Shown: positions 12,198-23,664 of the stretch, in pieces
Position numbering within the stretch: position 1 is the first letter of the stretch
Layout: each line of letters begins with the position of its first letter
Origin: Rosellinia necatrix
Lineage: Eukaryota; Ascomycota; Sordariomycetes; Xylariales; Xylariaceae
Length of the DNA stretch: 64,000 bases
Assembly: GCA_021209875.1 (NCBI GenBank)
Contig: JAGYVD010000002.1
Coordinates: 5,394,001 to 5,458,000, forward strand
Reading direction: 5' to 3'
Program-made: the position numbers and the translations under genes
The notes under the pieces: model-generated
What the model was told of the DNA's origin: nothing
Seen by the model: only the letters and a program-made list of their open reading frames with translations
Database searches by the model: none

Positions 12198-15100
12198 GAT
12201 GGGTACTTTTGCGCACAACTTCAACTTGGCGGCTGCGAACGAAAGGCGAACGGCGAAAGGAACGAAAACGAATGGGATCAATGAACGGAAATTCACCGAC
12301 ACGGGAATATCTCGATAGACATCTACGGACGAGCAACAGGAGCGTGTCCGCCCCACGAACACGAAAGACGGGAGGTTATCTAAGTATCCATCCGTCCGTC
12401 GCGACGAGGGCGACGAGGGCGACCAGAGAGAGACTTGCATCCTTCTTTTTTATGCACTAAGTACCTACTAACTACAAATAACTAACCCAACTCGTGGTGT
12501 TACATAATGACTCGAGAGATTACACGCCTGCACACGAGATATTATAGATCAAATCTAACCTGATCTAGATAGGCGAGGCGGGCAAAGGCGGGTAGTATCC
12601 GCCAGTATCCGCCAGTGTCGTGAAGCTGAGATACACCAACCACTGCTTTGGGTTAGCCTATCTACCTAGGTACCGAGGCGTGATGTCTTGGTATACTGCT
12701 GGTCGGTGCGCTACCTCGGAACCACAGAGCCCAAGGCCCCTGTAAAGACCCTGTATGTCCTTACTCATCACTGGGGATGGAGGGGTTGGCAGGTAGACCC
12801 CTGCGGCCATTGGCCAATCAGCCCTACGGAAATGTATTCTCTCTCGGAACTGCCGACCCATCATGCATAGAGACATTGTACACTACTAGTAGCACACGTT
12901 TTTTATCTTCCAAGTCCCCTGACATACAGAAGTGACAGCCTAATACTAACTTTAGCAATTACCTACGTAAATGGATAACAGACAGTTAGGTAGAGCCAAG
13001 CAGAAATAGATACGTAGTAGAGGCTTAGAATACCTAGCTTAGCCACTTACTAATAATAAGAAGTACATAATGTCTTCATTTTTCTCTACCATAGCTAAAT
13101 CCTATTCGTGACTTGGAAGCTAGGGGTAGCATACATGCCAAACATGTTGGAAATACTAATTGTTGAAAGACAAGAAACATGATGTTGACGAGCGACGGTC
13201 TCTGATTGAAAAGCTAAACTCGCGGGTTCATCTCTGGTTGAAGATGACGACGGTGGTAAAAACAAGTTCAAACAACCACCACCATTTGATAGCAACCCCG
13301 TAGCTACACAGCAGCGGATGTCAATTGAATCCACGTAGGTCCTGCGTTACATAGCACTATACTATCTATCTCAGGCACAACCGCAAGCTTAGGTCGTTCC
13401 AAAGGTCACGTGTTGGGCAGAGTCCGTCTTATTGCAACTCAGTGTGCACACGCGAATGTTAGGATATGGCCGTATATTTATGCAAGAGACGCTAGACTCT
13501 ATTCGGTCGCACCTGTTCTGTGGAATGACATGGCTGACCAAGCTTAGAGATATAGACTGTAAAGCTTCACTACAACAAGTTGCTTCTAATATTGGTGGAC
13601 CGGGCGATTTGCTGCATGTCTTATTGATCATGTTGAATATCTGCTTTACAGCATCCAAACTGATCGGTTAAACACTGGGACTGTTCAAACTGAGAATTAC
13701 CAATCTTGGCGTCCTCTGTTGTTTGAGGACACGCCAGGTGTAGATACCGCAGTTTTCACCTCACCATTTTGTTGCCGAAAATGTTCGACGTGCTGTTGTA
13801 GTTGTATCGAAGCTATACCCTCGATAATTAAACACCTAGCTGGCTATCCCTGCAATCGCAACTACCTAGGTAGCCACATCTTTGCGGGTACATGACTTGG
13901 TGTAACGTGCTTCACTTCCATGTGTCTTATCTTGAAGGTATAAATCACACGGGAAATACTTCATTATATAAGAATCAAATCAACTCGCTCTATTCAGGTG
14001 ATTTCCGCCTTACTTTCCAATAACCAAGCGTATTTTTCTCTTATTAGTTGGTAAATAACATTTTCCGTTATGCTTGCTTTCTATAGGACCCCATTCTAGA
14101 AGTTTAACACATGGTTATTCTTGGTTCTTACTATCAGGTTAGAGAGAGCCCTTCTTGGGCAACCCCACCTGCATCTTCCTTCAAAGTTGCCAACCGGGTG
14201 GCAAGTACCTTAACTGCCCACGTAGGTAGGTAGTGAGAAGATATTTATCCCCATCATAAACTAGGTAGGTACCTGAGGTATCTGAGGTACCTACGTACCT
14301 GCCGTATCGACTTGCAGCCTCTTCCTAGGTATTCACTAATCAACCGAAGGAGAGAGATAGTACCTACCTCTTCCCCCAGCCCGGTATATTCCTGTCATTT
14401 TCTATTTCCCTTTCCTATTATTCTATTGGTCGCCTGTTATTGTACCTGTAATGTCACTTCCGTTTCTATAGCCATTTCCCTCCCAGTCCATTCCTACCAC
14501 TACTCCCAATCTTGTCCATCTTCTCTATTTAAACCTCTTCCTCTTCCCTTCCCACCTCTATTCCCACTTTCTTTCGACCACAACCTCCAGGATTTATTTC
14601 TACTATTTCCATATCCCAACCTAACAAATGTATGATTTTGCAATTTTTTGTGTCTTGAATCCCGCATCCCCTTTCTTTCTCGCGTTTTCTAACCCTTTTC
14701 TATGCCGTTTCCTATTCGGCTGACTATCATAAATCAAGATCGCCCGCGCTTTTATTTTTAAGGTATGCCAGTCCCTCACTGATGCCCTGATTTCAGTCGA
14801 TTCCCAGTTTTGCCTTGTCATCTCTGTCCGCGCTCTGGGCGCTACAGCAAATGTTGATTACAGACCTTCCATCATATATTCTCAAACCTTTGCCATTCTA
14901 TTCTCAACTTGTATTCCACCTTCAAGATACTTTGGTACATATTCAGTCCCCAATGTCATGTACGTGCCGTAGGTACTTAGGAAAGGTACTTGCACACGAG
15001 GCACCTCAAGCTACCTACCTCTCACACACCTTCATGACTCTATATGCTTCGCTTGCCCAAGGCACCTTGCGTACCTTGTGTGCCTTCTGTACCTACCTTG

Positions 15101-15580
15101 CCTACCTTGCCTACCTATCTACCTACCCACCTACCCACCTACCCACCCAAGTACCTGCCGATTTACCTACCTATATATCTACCTTCACTAACCTACCTAC
15201 CTTGCCTACCTTGCCTACCCACGTACTTGCCTACCTACCTACTTGCCTACCTACCTACTTGCCTACCTACCTACTTGCCTACTCGCCTCCCTCTGTCTTT
15301 TCCTTTTGCCTCCCACGCTCTATTTATTTCCCTCCATCTCTTCTCTTTCTACCTACTCTATCCATCTTCCCACCCACTTCTACAACCAACTTTATTCTCA
15401 TCACCCAACCAAGAACCATACCAACTCTTCTCGAATGTATGTGCACCTCATATATATCCCACATCACAAACACGATATCATACCGCACCCACCTCTCCCT
15501 CATGCGTTCGTATGATTTAAATATCCCCAAAGCTTCAATGTATCTCATTCTCTCTCGCACCAAAAAGGACCGATTATGAT
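12198..15580. other. Intergenic with CTACC-type simple repeats
   Basis: No gene is supported here. Scattered TAGGTAGGTA/ACCTACCT elements occur throughout. From about 15000 to 15290 they condense into a degenerate CTACC/CTTGCC array. That array makes long but meaningless open frames rich in Leu-Pro-Thr-Tyr on the plus strand. Confidence 0.6.
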
Positions 15581-15583
15581 GCT

Positions 15584-15822
15584 ACCCAAGCACTACCCAA
15601 GATCAAGACCGAGGCAAAGGCCCAAGCGCTCCCCAAGATCAAGATGAAGACCCAAGCGCCCCCCAAGATTAAGATGAAGACCAAAGCGCCCCCCAAGATC
15701 AAGATGAAGACCCAAGCGCCCCCCAAGATCGATGTCAAGACCTATGCACTACTCAAGATTAAGACCAAGACCGAAGTGCTTCATAAGACCAAGAACAAGA
15801 CCAACGCCAACACCAAGATCGA
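15584..15822 (+). repeat. 30-bp minisatellite, about eight units, decaying toward both ends
   Basis: The unit is approximately AAGACCCAAGCGCCCCCCAA followed by GATCAAGATG. The central units (about 15640-15735) are nearly identical and the outer ones diverge. Because the unit is 30 bp, the repeat stays in one reading frame and would encode ten-residue units of the type KTQAPPKIKM, then KTKAPPKIKM. The frame is open from about 15536 to 16180, but no convincing start, introns or homologous domain can be seen. I therefore list it as a repeat and not as a gene. Confidence 0.75.
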
Positions 15823-17825
15823 CGCCATCGCCCCTACATCAAAGCTAAGTTTCCTCATGTTTTCGCCTTGCTCCCCCCAATCTCCAGAGGTCCCTGAACA
15901 CGCGGGGGAGGTCGGCTCTTGCAGCAGAGCCCTCGCGGAAGAGAGCACGCCAGGACATAAATGTCAGGAGGAGACCCGTCCACACCGAATGATGCGTGTA
16001 GACATACCTCACGGCCGCCGATTGCATACTGCCACGAGACTGGACCCATACGCGTATCTGGTTGGCGTACCACATGCCTTCGGGTGGAAATACTTTGCCG
16101 CGTCCCTGGACCTCGAATCGCCGGCCCATGTACTGTCTCGACCTCAGAGTACGATGTTTGGCCATGAGGGTACATTTTAAGGTCAGTGAGATCCCTTCCT
16201 GCTTCGTGTTTGCCTTTCCGCTTTCGGATATATGGGTTCACGGGACACGTTCTGCGTGTAAAGGGACCGGAACAGATACTCTCCCCTTCTCCCCCTGGGC
16301 GTTGGGGGGCCACGCAGCGAGCGCGGCGCAGCAGCTGGGACTCCCGGCTCCGGACCTCCCCCGGGCCCCCGATAGCCCCCTGGGCTTGTGATGTGCTCTC
16401 GGAACGTGGTGGGTCAACTGGACTCGGCATTCAAACCTATCTTGAGCCTAGTTCGATGGGGCCGACGGGCCGGCATGTGATTTGAGGAGTGTAGTGGCAA
16501 GGTGCTCCCCTCTCTGATCAGTGGCCTCTCTTCGGAGATTAGCGCGCCAGGATAGACTCTCGTATACTCGGATGGAAACTCTTCCCGCTGTGAACTTTTC
16601 TGATTCTACGGAAACGCCCAGGAAGGGTGCGCCACTGTTGGCTGGCCAGTTTAGAGGCCTGGCTGGCGACTTTGGCCTTGGTAACGGGATCGGTTGGTTT
16701 GGAGTTTGGGTTTTGCCCCCTTTCTCTCCTCAATTTTTCGTTCACAAAAATGGCATTAGCTTGCTGCCATTGTCTTCGGACATCAATGCTCGCTAGAGTC
16801 TTCGGATTCGCTCAAACCTTTTTCTACTTTGGTGGCTCGTCTTGCAGCCATTGTCTTTGACATAAATGCTTGATATCTACGCGTTTTACGCAGTTCTTTC
16901 GAGAACAACACACCTTTTTTTTTTCATTGCAATCTCTAACTATTTAGAGATGTGAAGAAGAAAAACTAATTTCTCTAGTATACCTACTCTAACTATCCCA
17001 TACCTAAAGTGTCATCATTCTGGTTGTTCTATGCTACCTACCATCTTCAATACGGGTGGGCTTTTACTGCATGGGTATCAACAAGCACTAAATGCCTTTT
17101 ACACATTAAGATAACAGGATAAATAAATATTAGCGCCCCAACAAACTACCTATTACATATTAAAATTACTAAGTCGTGATGGTTTCGTAGCATGATAACT
17201 CAACAGAGTAATGCACCTATCATCACTGATACTATCGCCGACTCTCGGCTGCCGCCACGTGGGCATGTATTGTTGCTCTCTGCCGCTTCCTCACAAGATC
17301 AATCGTGGCACTGCTAAATCACTTATACACGGGCCCGAAATAAAGGCTTCCAGAAGTATCTACGAAACCTAGATAGGGCTTAGTGTATGTACTCTGATTG
17401 CCCACCGAGGTAGTGAATGATCGGTTTGCATTCCCTACGCCTTGCAGATTGCTATCCTCATAGCAATCTGCTCTCTAATTTATGGTTCCCAAAGACACCT
17501 TAGATGGTGACCAGACAGTTGAGAGAAGATACCAAGCCAGGCAAGCAGATGTTAGGCAAGCGGATGGATGCATATAAGTCTGTGTCTAACCTTTCGCAGA
17601 CCCAAAAGCACCTCACCGAGATGCACATGTCCCACAGCCCATGACAAACTAGGCTACAAAGCCCAGAACCAAACCTCTGCTCTGCCTCAGTGTCTGTTTG
17701 CTTAGCCACAACACTCCGGAAAACACCTAGGACACCCTCAAAGACACCAGCTTACTTCGGGACCCTGTACCCCTAGATACCCCCTCTCCCACAGACTCAT
17801 CACCTTCTCGCTTTGCTGACCCAAC
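15823..17825. other. Intergenic, no gene seen
   Basis: Several short open frames overlap on both strands at 15840-16860, but none shows a recognisable motif or splice pattern. From 16860 to 17780 the DNA is AT-rich and featureless, with a T-run at about 16915-16924. Confidence 0.45.
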
Positions 17826-18344
17826 GTGCAACACGAAGCACTCGCAGGCACCATGGTGTATGTGATGCAATTCCGCGTGGACGGCAGCTGCCGCCTAAGC
17901 GGCAGTCCGACGGCCGTCGGCGCGGCGGCGTGCTGCCTGATGAAGGGGCGGGAAGGCTACCGCTGGAGGGCCGAGGCGCTGCCGCGCGAGCCGACCCCGA
18001 CCAAAGCGCGGGCCGATATCGAGGCCGTCGTCATGGCGCTCGAGTGGGCGCTGGAGAGGTACGACGACGAGCTGCGCTCGAACCCCCGCCTCGAGGTCCG
18101 GATCTTCTCCGACTCCCGGTACGCCGTCGACTGCATGAACGCCCGGATCTACAGGTGGGCCAGCAACGGATGGGTCAACAGCACCGGCGGGGAGGTCGCC
18201 AACCGCGACCTCATCCAGCGCGCCAGCGGCCTGGACGACATGGTCCGGCGGCTGGGCACCGTGAGCTACATCTGGATTCCGCGCGGCCAAAATGGGCTCG
18301 CGGTCAGTCACTGCAACGATAAGCTCGCTGAACAGTGTTGCTGA
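17826..18344 (+). CDS. RNase H-fold domain protein
   Basis: This 172-residue protein has the layout of a eukaryotic RNase H1-type domain. A first acidic residue lies in FRVDGSCRLSG at the start of strand 1. A Glu lies in the helix ADIEAVVMALEWALE. A second Asp lies in the strand-4 motif VRIFSDSRYAVDCMN. A WIPRGQNG turn near the C-terminus matches the place where the last metal ligand is usually found. The usual final Asp (in an ADxLC-like motif) is not clear. The C-terminus (after 18301) may be altered or may hide a short intron (GTCAGT donor at 18302). The gene is G+C-rich against AT-rich flanks and stands alone, with no reverse transcriptase beside it. It could be a free-standing fungal RNase H-like protein or a captured retroelement domain. 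ATG 17853 is an alternative start. Confidence 0.65.
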   Translation: MQHEALAGTMVYVMQFRVDGSCRLSGSPTAVGAAACCLMKGREGYRWRAEALPREPTPTKARADIEAVVMALEWALERYDDELRSNPRLEVRIFSDSRYAVDCMNARIYRWASNGWVNSTGGEVANRDLIQRASGLDDMVRRLGTVSYIWIPRGQNGLAVSHCNDKLAEQCC

Positions 18345-19848
18345 TTCGGTCGTGGTTGCTATACATGATGGTTCGGCGCCTCCCACGAACCGGGGTGAAA
18401 GGGGAGTTCGCCCTATTCTCCGTTCGAGACCAAACCTGCGTTGGCCCTCCTCTCTTGAGTCGCACGCCCCTGAAAACCTAATACGAGAGCACCTCCAGCC
18501 ACGATGCGGCGGACTACCACAATAATTCTCTGGCCGAATAAGAGGCGATGTACAAGCTCATCACCAAAGTGACGGGATCAGATTCGGCAATAAGCCGCTC
18601 TGATGAACGCAGATCACTTCTAATGGCCAGCGCCTCGGCCCGGTCTGGGCCCCGACTACCGTCGTCTACCCTGTCTACAATCCAGATGTCAAGCCCTGTT
18701 TAATTCACAAAGTCTGTATGGGGATTACATAGATATTCTACGCAGAAATTAGCGCTATCACACGGTGGTTTACTGTCACTCTACATGTGCATTGGCAACG
18801 ACCACCACTCGCCTTCTACACTAATACGGCCCCTTTTGACATCTCCGTGCTCTCCCGCCACCTCTGTCGTATTCATAGCCTGTCAAGATAATAATAAAAA
18901 ATAAAAATTTCCTCGCGTTTTGCACTACAGCTATAATCTGAAATGTTCAGCCGAGGTATTTTGTCATTAATCAATAATTATTTCTGGAATAATATCCAAT
19001 TAGTTACTATGGAGCGTCGCAGTCGAAATCTATCATGTCCCTCACTATTATAGTATAAATTTACAAGGACAGAAATTTGGTTAACTCCTCAGAAACAAGG
19101 ACAATTTTGTTCTCAGTACTGTCAACCATGGGTGTCGGAAATACTCGGCCGGGGAACTGAGGGTTTCAGATTGATGGCAAAGAGGCCTCTATTTATCCAA
19201 TTAAGTGAACGGCACGATGGGTAGTAGAATAAGGGTTATTCAACTGAAGTCGTTGCAGGACAAGTGTGATAATATAAGGGTGGCCTCTGTCACAGTTCGG
19301 GCTCTGGTAGTTCCAGAAACGACTTATGTTATCGCGCAAGGAGGGGAGCGCCTCCTGCCAAGTCCTCGCCGGCTAATACATGGTCTTTAGGTCGCTGCAT
19401 GCTTTGGTATTTTAACCCAACCGGCAGCCCAAGGGCTCCTCATTGGGTAGATGGGTTATTTGATGCTGAATGGGGTGATGGATTAATTCATTTAGCATTC
19501 CAAGACCTGAGTGAGGCCTGAACAGCTTTTTTATACAGCTAATTTCCACTATTGGACCACCTTATGTATTAGCTGGTTATGATAGATACACCTGGCGGTT
19601 TTGGCGTTGAAAATAGTGGTGTGGTGGTCCGGTGCTACAGCTCGTGGCACTTTCTAGTCCCTTTTTCACATTTGGAGTTTATAATGTATTAAATCGCACC
19701 TCGATACTGCAATGTTGTACTAGATAGTTGATTAAAAATACCAGTTTTTGGTTAGATAGGGGGTGGTCAGGGGATTGATTTCCTGACATTTGAAAGCCTA
19801 AGTTGATTATAATAGTCTACATATATAGCCCATTGTTGGCACGACGAG
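18345..19848. other. Intergenic, AT-rich, no gene seen
   Basis: No protein family is recognisable. The stretch at about 18880-19130 is very AT-rich. Short open frames at 18292-18525 and 19205-19390 carry no motif. Confidence 0.5.
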
Positions 19849-21714
19849 TTACTGTCCTAATAGATATCGATGGCAGGCATCTAGTGGTCGGATCACGCTG
19901 CGAACCATTTCTCGCCTCCAAGATGAACGATCGCCAGGCAGCGTTTGGCTGCCGACGAGACACCACGAAATGGCCTTTGCGTAGTCTTGACCCGCTTCCT
20001 CGTTTACATCATTCAGCCATTCCAATGCAGCTAGCCTGTCGTAGGCTGCCTTTTCTTTCTTCGTCTCCCCTTCCGGCCACTCGCGGCGATACGACTGCGC
20101 GTCGAGCGTTGAACCGAAGCAAAGTTGGAGCAACGTGATGGCCAACCTGCCCAGGGAATCTCGAAGGTCGTCGGGGGAAGAAGGAGGGCTGGGCGGTGGC
20201 CCCGGTTTTGGCTGCTCCAGCCCCCGGCACACCCGCGGCTGGTCGATTTGCAGTCGATAGTTTTGATCCGTGTTTCCCACGAAAAAGACCTCGTCCTCTG
20301 ACCAGTGCGAAGAAAGCCACGGCGACTCGGCGAGCTGCACAAATGACGACGCCAATATTAGAGCGAGCGCGTAGCGCTGGCGGCGACTGAATGGTAGGGG
20401 AGATGATTGCGCTTGGCCGCGGATGACTTGGTGTAATGTTACAACGTAGTTGCTAGGCAGGGTCAAGGATTCGCCTGGATGGATTTGATATCGGTAATTA
20501 TCGTCTATGAGATACCCAAGTTTGGTTTCGTGCTCCCGCAGGTACTTGCAAAGATTCATGATCGGCTTGTTAGTAAGGGTTATCGTACCACCAAATGAGA
20601 CGCTGGTATTAGCCTTGCTGAAAGATGCTTCCTTCTCTAGTTTGCTGATGTACCGAATTTTCAATGCGGATTTAAGCGATGTGTTTTCCTCTGATTGCCA
20701 ATGCATTGGAGACTTCCTTTTTCGGTCGGAATCTCGCGCCTCATCCAAACATGACATTTGGGCTTCGGGTTGAACGACGGATTCCCGGGCGAGCTCGATC
20801 CTAGCCATGCAACACCCCCAGCTCTCCTGGGTTTTCGTTAGTAGGAGAAAGTGTACGTCGGATTCCCTGGATTGTTCTTGTCTGGGATGTTGGAGGAGAA
20901 TAGAGGCTTTGTGGGCATTTATGCAGCTACAGGTTATGCTTCCAGAGACCGCGCGGAACAAAGCCGTAGCTTTTCGCCAGAATTCGCACAGCGAGCCCTC
21001 ATCTGCCAATGACGGTATCTGCGAGGATCTTTGAGAGATGATCCGCGCTTCCGTATCGCTATTGCGAAGCAACTTTTCAAGTCGCTCGTTCTGTTCTTTG
21101 AGGTCGTCAAGTAAACGTTTTCTCGTACCCTCGCCGTTGCTGAATTTCAGTCGGTATACTTGATAGTCTCTGTTCGCCTTGCTCAATGAATTCCTTATCC
21201 TCTCGATTAACAGGGTTTGTGTGCTGTGTGGTTCTGTTTGCGAGTCCTTCCAGGTATGAGCCGGATTGATCCATTACCGTCAAGGTAGAACAATAGAGCT
21301 TACGGTGCCGTTCATCTTGCTTTGGATTGTGCCGGATTCCACAGCCAATTCTTGTCTCAATTCATCCATGGTTTCCTGAAACTGGTCCATTATTTCGAGA
21401 TAAACGCTGTAAGACTTTTGGAGCTTGGCACGAAGGAGATCCGCCATTTCGGGCATCTTCCACTCTTCTCCACCTGGGTTGGCTATCATCCTTTCGATCA
21501 GATGGTCGTCGGCGATCTGCGGCAGGAGGAGTTGCCTTAGGTTCATCTGAAAAACGTCGCTGTGATATTTGAGGTCGTGCGTACACTTACGATACTCCGG
21601 CCGAATCCGCCGCCAGAATCCGTAGCGTCGGCCAACCTCTTCGTATTTTTCTAGGGCGTTGATAAGGAGAGGAAATGCCCCAAGCACCACCCCGACAACC
21701 TCAAGTCCCGCCAT
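19849..21714 (-). CDS. DUF7580-type fungal protein with HeLo-like N-terminus
   Basis: This is a protein of about 602 aa in two exons (21714-21304 and 21246-19849; intron GTAAGC to GGAAG, 57 bp). The N-terminus MAGLEVVGVVLGAFPLLINA followed by LEKYEEVGRRYGFW is the hallmark opening of fungal proteins annotated with HeLo-like / prion-inhibition or NACHT-associated N-terminal regions. A coiled-coil stretch (ERIRNSLSKANRDYQVYRL) follows. The C-terminal half matches the DUF7580 pattern: an 'ALILASSFVQLAESPWLSSH' helix, an 'EDEVFF' strand, and a DLRDSLGRLAITLLQLCFG helix. That region is sometimes described as a degenerate kinase-like fold. No ATPase motif is present. The gene is divergent from the zinc-finger gene at 22142, with 427 bp between the starts. 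Function is unknown; a role in self/non-self recognition is inference. Confidence 0.75.
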
Positions 21715-22141
21715 TGAGATCAGGTCTCATAGGAAGGCGTTAAGTAGGGCTTGGTTACCAGTGGTATTAAGTTCCGCGTTATTTCAAGCGTTGTCTGCCG
21801 ATTGTCCGTCATCTTTCGCTAATGGGGATAAATTCTTTCAGAATCCGTGACAGAAGGAAGGGCAGCTGACATGCGGTGAGGCTGTGCCGTAAAGATTACC
21901 CCGCAACCACCTACGTAGGTATGTATGATGCCAAGTCTGGATGTCAACCTGCGGTGATTGGTCATAGATAGGCCAAGGATGTCAGGCGATTAGCACCGGA
22001 GGCTGGCTTTAGAGGTTTCGGTAATTCTGTAATAATGTCTGAAGATGTTAGTAGATTCTTAAGCGGCTCTCCGACACTGGGGTTAGCAACTGTCATCAAA
22101 ATAAGTTCGTTCTGGGTCGCATAGGAGGATTATCGCCGCTC
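21715..22141. promoter_or_regulatory. Shared intergenic region of a divergent gene pair
   Basis: These 427 bases separate the start codons of the DUF7580-type gene (minus) and the C2H2 gene (plus), so they must hold both promoters. I do not recognise any specific operator. One short CCTACGTAGGTA palindrome-like repeat lies at 21909-21921. Confidence 0.5.
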
Positions 22142-23664
22142 ATGGCCAGCCCTAAACCCTACAATAGCATTTCTACAGAAGTCAACAAGGTCAAGTCCTT
22201 GCTGACCGAGCTAGTCAACGCCTATGCCGATACTAATATCGACGTGGATAAAGGCAATCCTTTGTCCGCCAGCGCCTTCCAAGATATGCTAGACAGATTC
22301 AAACTGTGGGCCGGGAGTCTCGGAGCCATGCATCAACCCCAGTCCAAGCTGTCGCTTGAACAACGTCTCAGACGTACACCTGAGGTACTCGTTCATGTCC
22401 ACGAGCATCTATCGGAAATGCAAGAAAGTCTTCATGATGGTGGGTTTCTCGGAAATTACTAAGAAGTAGCAGCCCCTAAAAATAAGATAACGAGCTGACA
22501 TCTAAAATAAATGAAGCGCTTGAGATAAATAACGCCTCCGGACGTGATGCGTCTAACGCTGGTGCTGTTAGTCGCGAGGTTCAACATTTCACCAGTTTAG
22601 TCGATCGTGATGAGGTATCGGCTCAAGAATTAGCTGAGGAAATATCGGAGTGTATCCGATCTCTCTTTCGCCTGTCTATAGTCATCAGGGGCACCTCCCA
22701 GAAAGATCGCTTTGCCACAGCTCTCAAATCAACTCAATCTGTCTTCATAGATACGTTTGACATCGACTATGTAGCAGAGAAGTTTCCGAGGCTCCGAAGC
22801 GCTAACAACGAATGGCTCAAGCGCCGACTGGGCTCCGCCATCGCTAAACGGCGGCAGTTCATGAAGTATTGTTACGACCACAAACTTCACCTTGAGGCGG
22901 AAGACGAGGTTGAAGGCTCGGCCAAAGCGACAACTTTTGTCCCTGTTAATATCAATGAAGAAACGCTGGTGGAAAAAGAAGAAGACTACGCAGTGTCGCT
23001 CATGACCGGTACGACCGTCACTGATTCTGATAATTCCTTGTCACTACCCGAGCTTAACATTCTTTCGCCAAATGGAGAGCCGTTTGAGTGTCCAATATGC
23101 TGCACTATTCAGACATTTCAGCATGAAGGCCAATGGAAACGACATGCATTTGGGGACTTGAAAGCATATGTCTGCACAAGAGGGAGGTCTGAGGACTGCG
23201 GGAGGCTCTTCTTCGCCGATCGGTCTACATGGTTCCAACACGAGCTATCCATGCACTTGAGTTCATATAGATGTTCACTATGTGACGTGAAGTCGATATT
23301 CCGGAGAGGCGAGCTCCGGCAGCATTTAAATAGCAGCCATGGACCGCTGACGCATGACCAACTATCGTCACTAGTCGATGATGGGATACAAGTGCCGACA
23401 TCGCTCAGGCCTCAAGATTGCCCCTTTTGCGAGGATTGGTCTATTCGACTGCAAGAAATATCCCAAGGCCGAGGCTCCTCCCAGCAGAGAGTATCTATTT
23501 CCCGGATGAGGCGCCATGTGGCGACGCATCAGGAACAGCTCGCGCTTTTTGCTGTGCCTCGATTTAGGAATACTGGACCAGAGGAGTCGTCGGAACCGAT
23601 GTCTGACGAATCTGTGTCTCACAACCGAGATGTGGTCTATATAAGGGTTCGACGTGATAGTTAA
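22142..23664 (+). CDS. AcuF-type C2H2 zinc-finger protein
   Basis: This is a protein of about 481 aa in two exons (22142-22439 and 22517-23664; the 77-bp intron runs GTGGGT to TGAAG with a GCTGAC branch site at 22494-22499). The helical N-terminal half (to about residue 235) contains conserved stretches such as FKLWAGSLGA and SECIRSLFRLSIVIR, seen in a large fungal family often annotated as 'oxidoreductase AcuF-like C2H2 zinc finger'. Despite that name it has no oxidoreductase motif. At least three finger-like units follow: FECPICCTIQTF with a late H, YRCSLCDVKSIFRRGELRQH, and DCPFCEDW paired with RMRRHVATHQEQLALFAVP, which is the family's signature ending. These proteins are often clustered with incompatibility or NLR-like genes. 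Nuclear or protein-binding function is unproven. Confidence 0.8.

Noticed and set aside
14815..15579. Long plus-strand open frame rich in Leu, Pro, Thr and Tyr
   Set aside because: It is made almost entirely by a degenerate CTACC/CTTGCC simple repeat, and other frames over the same bases give equally long peptides.
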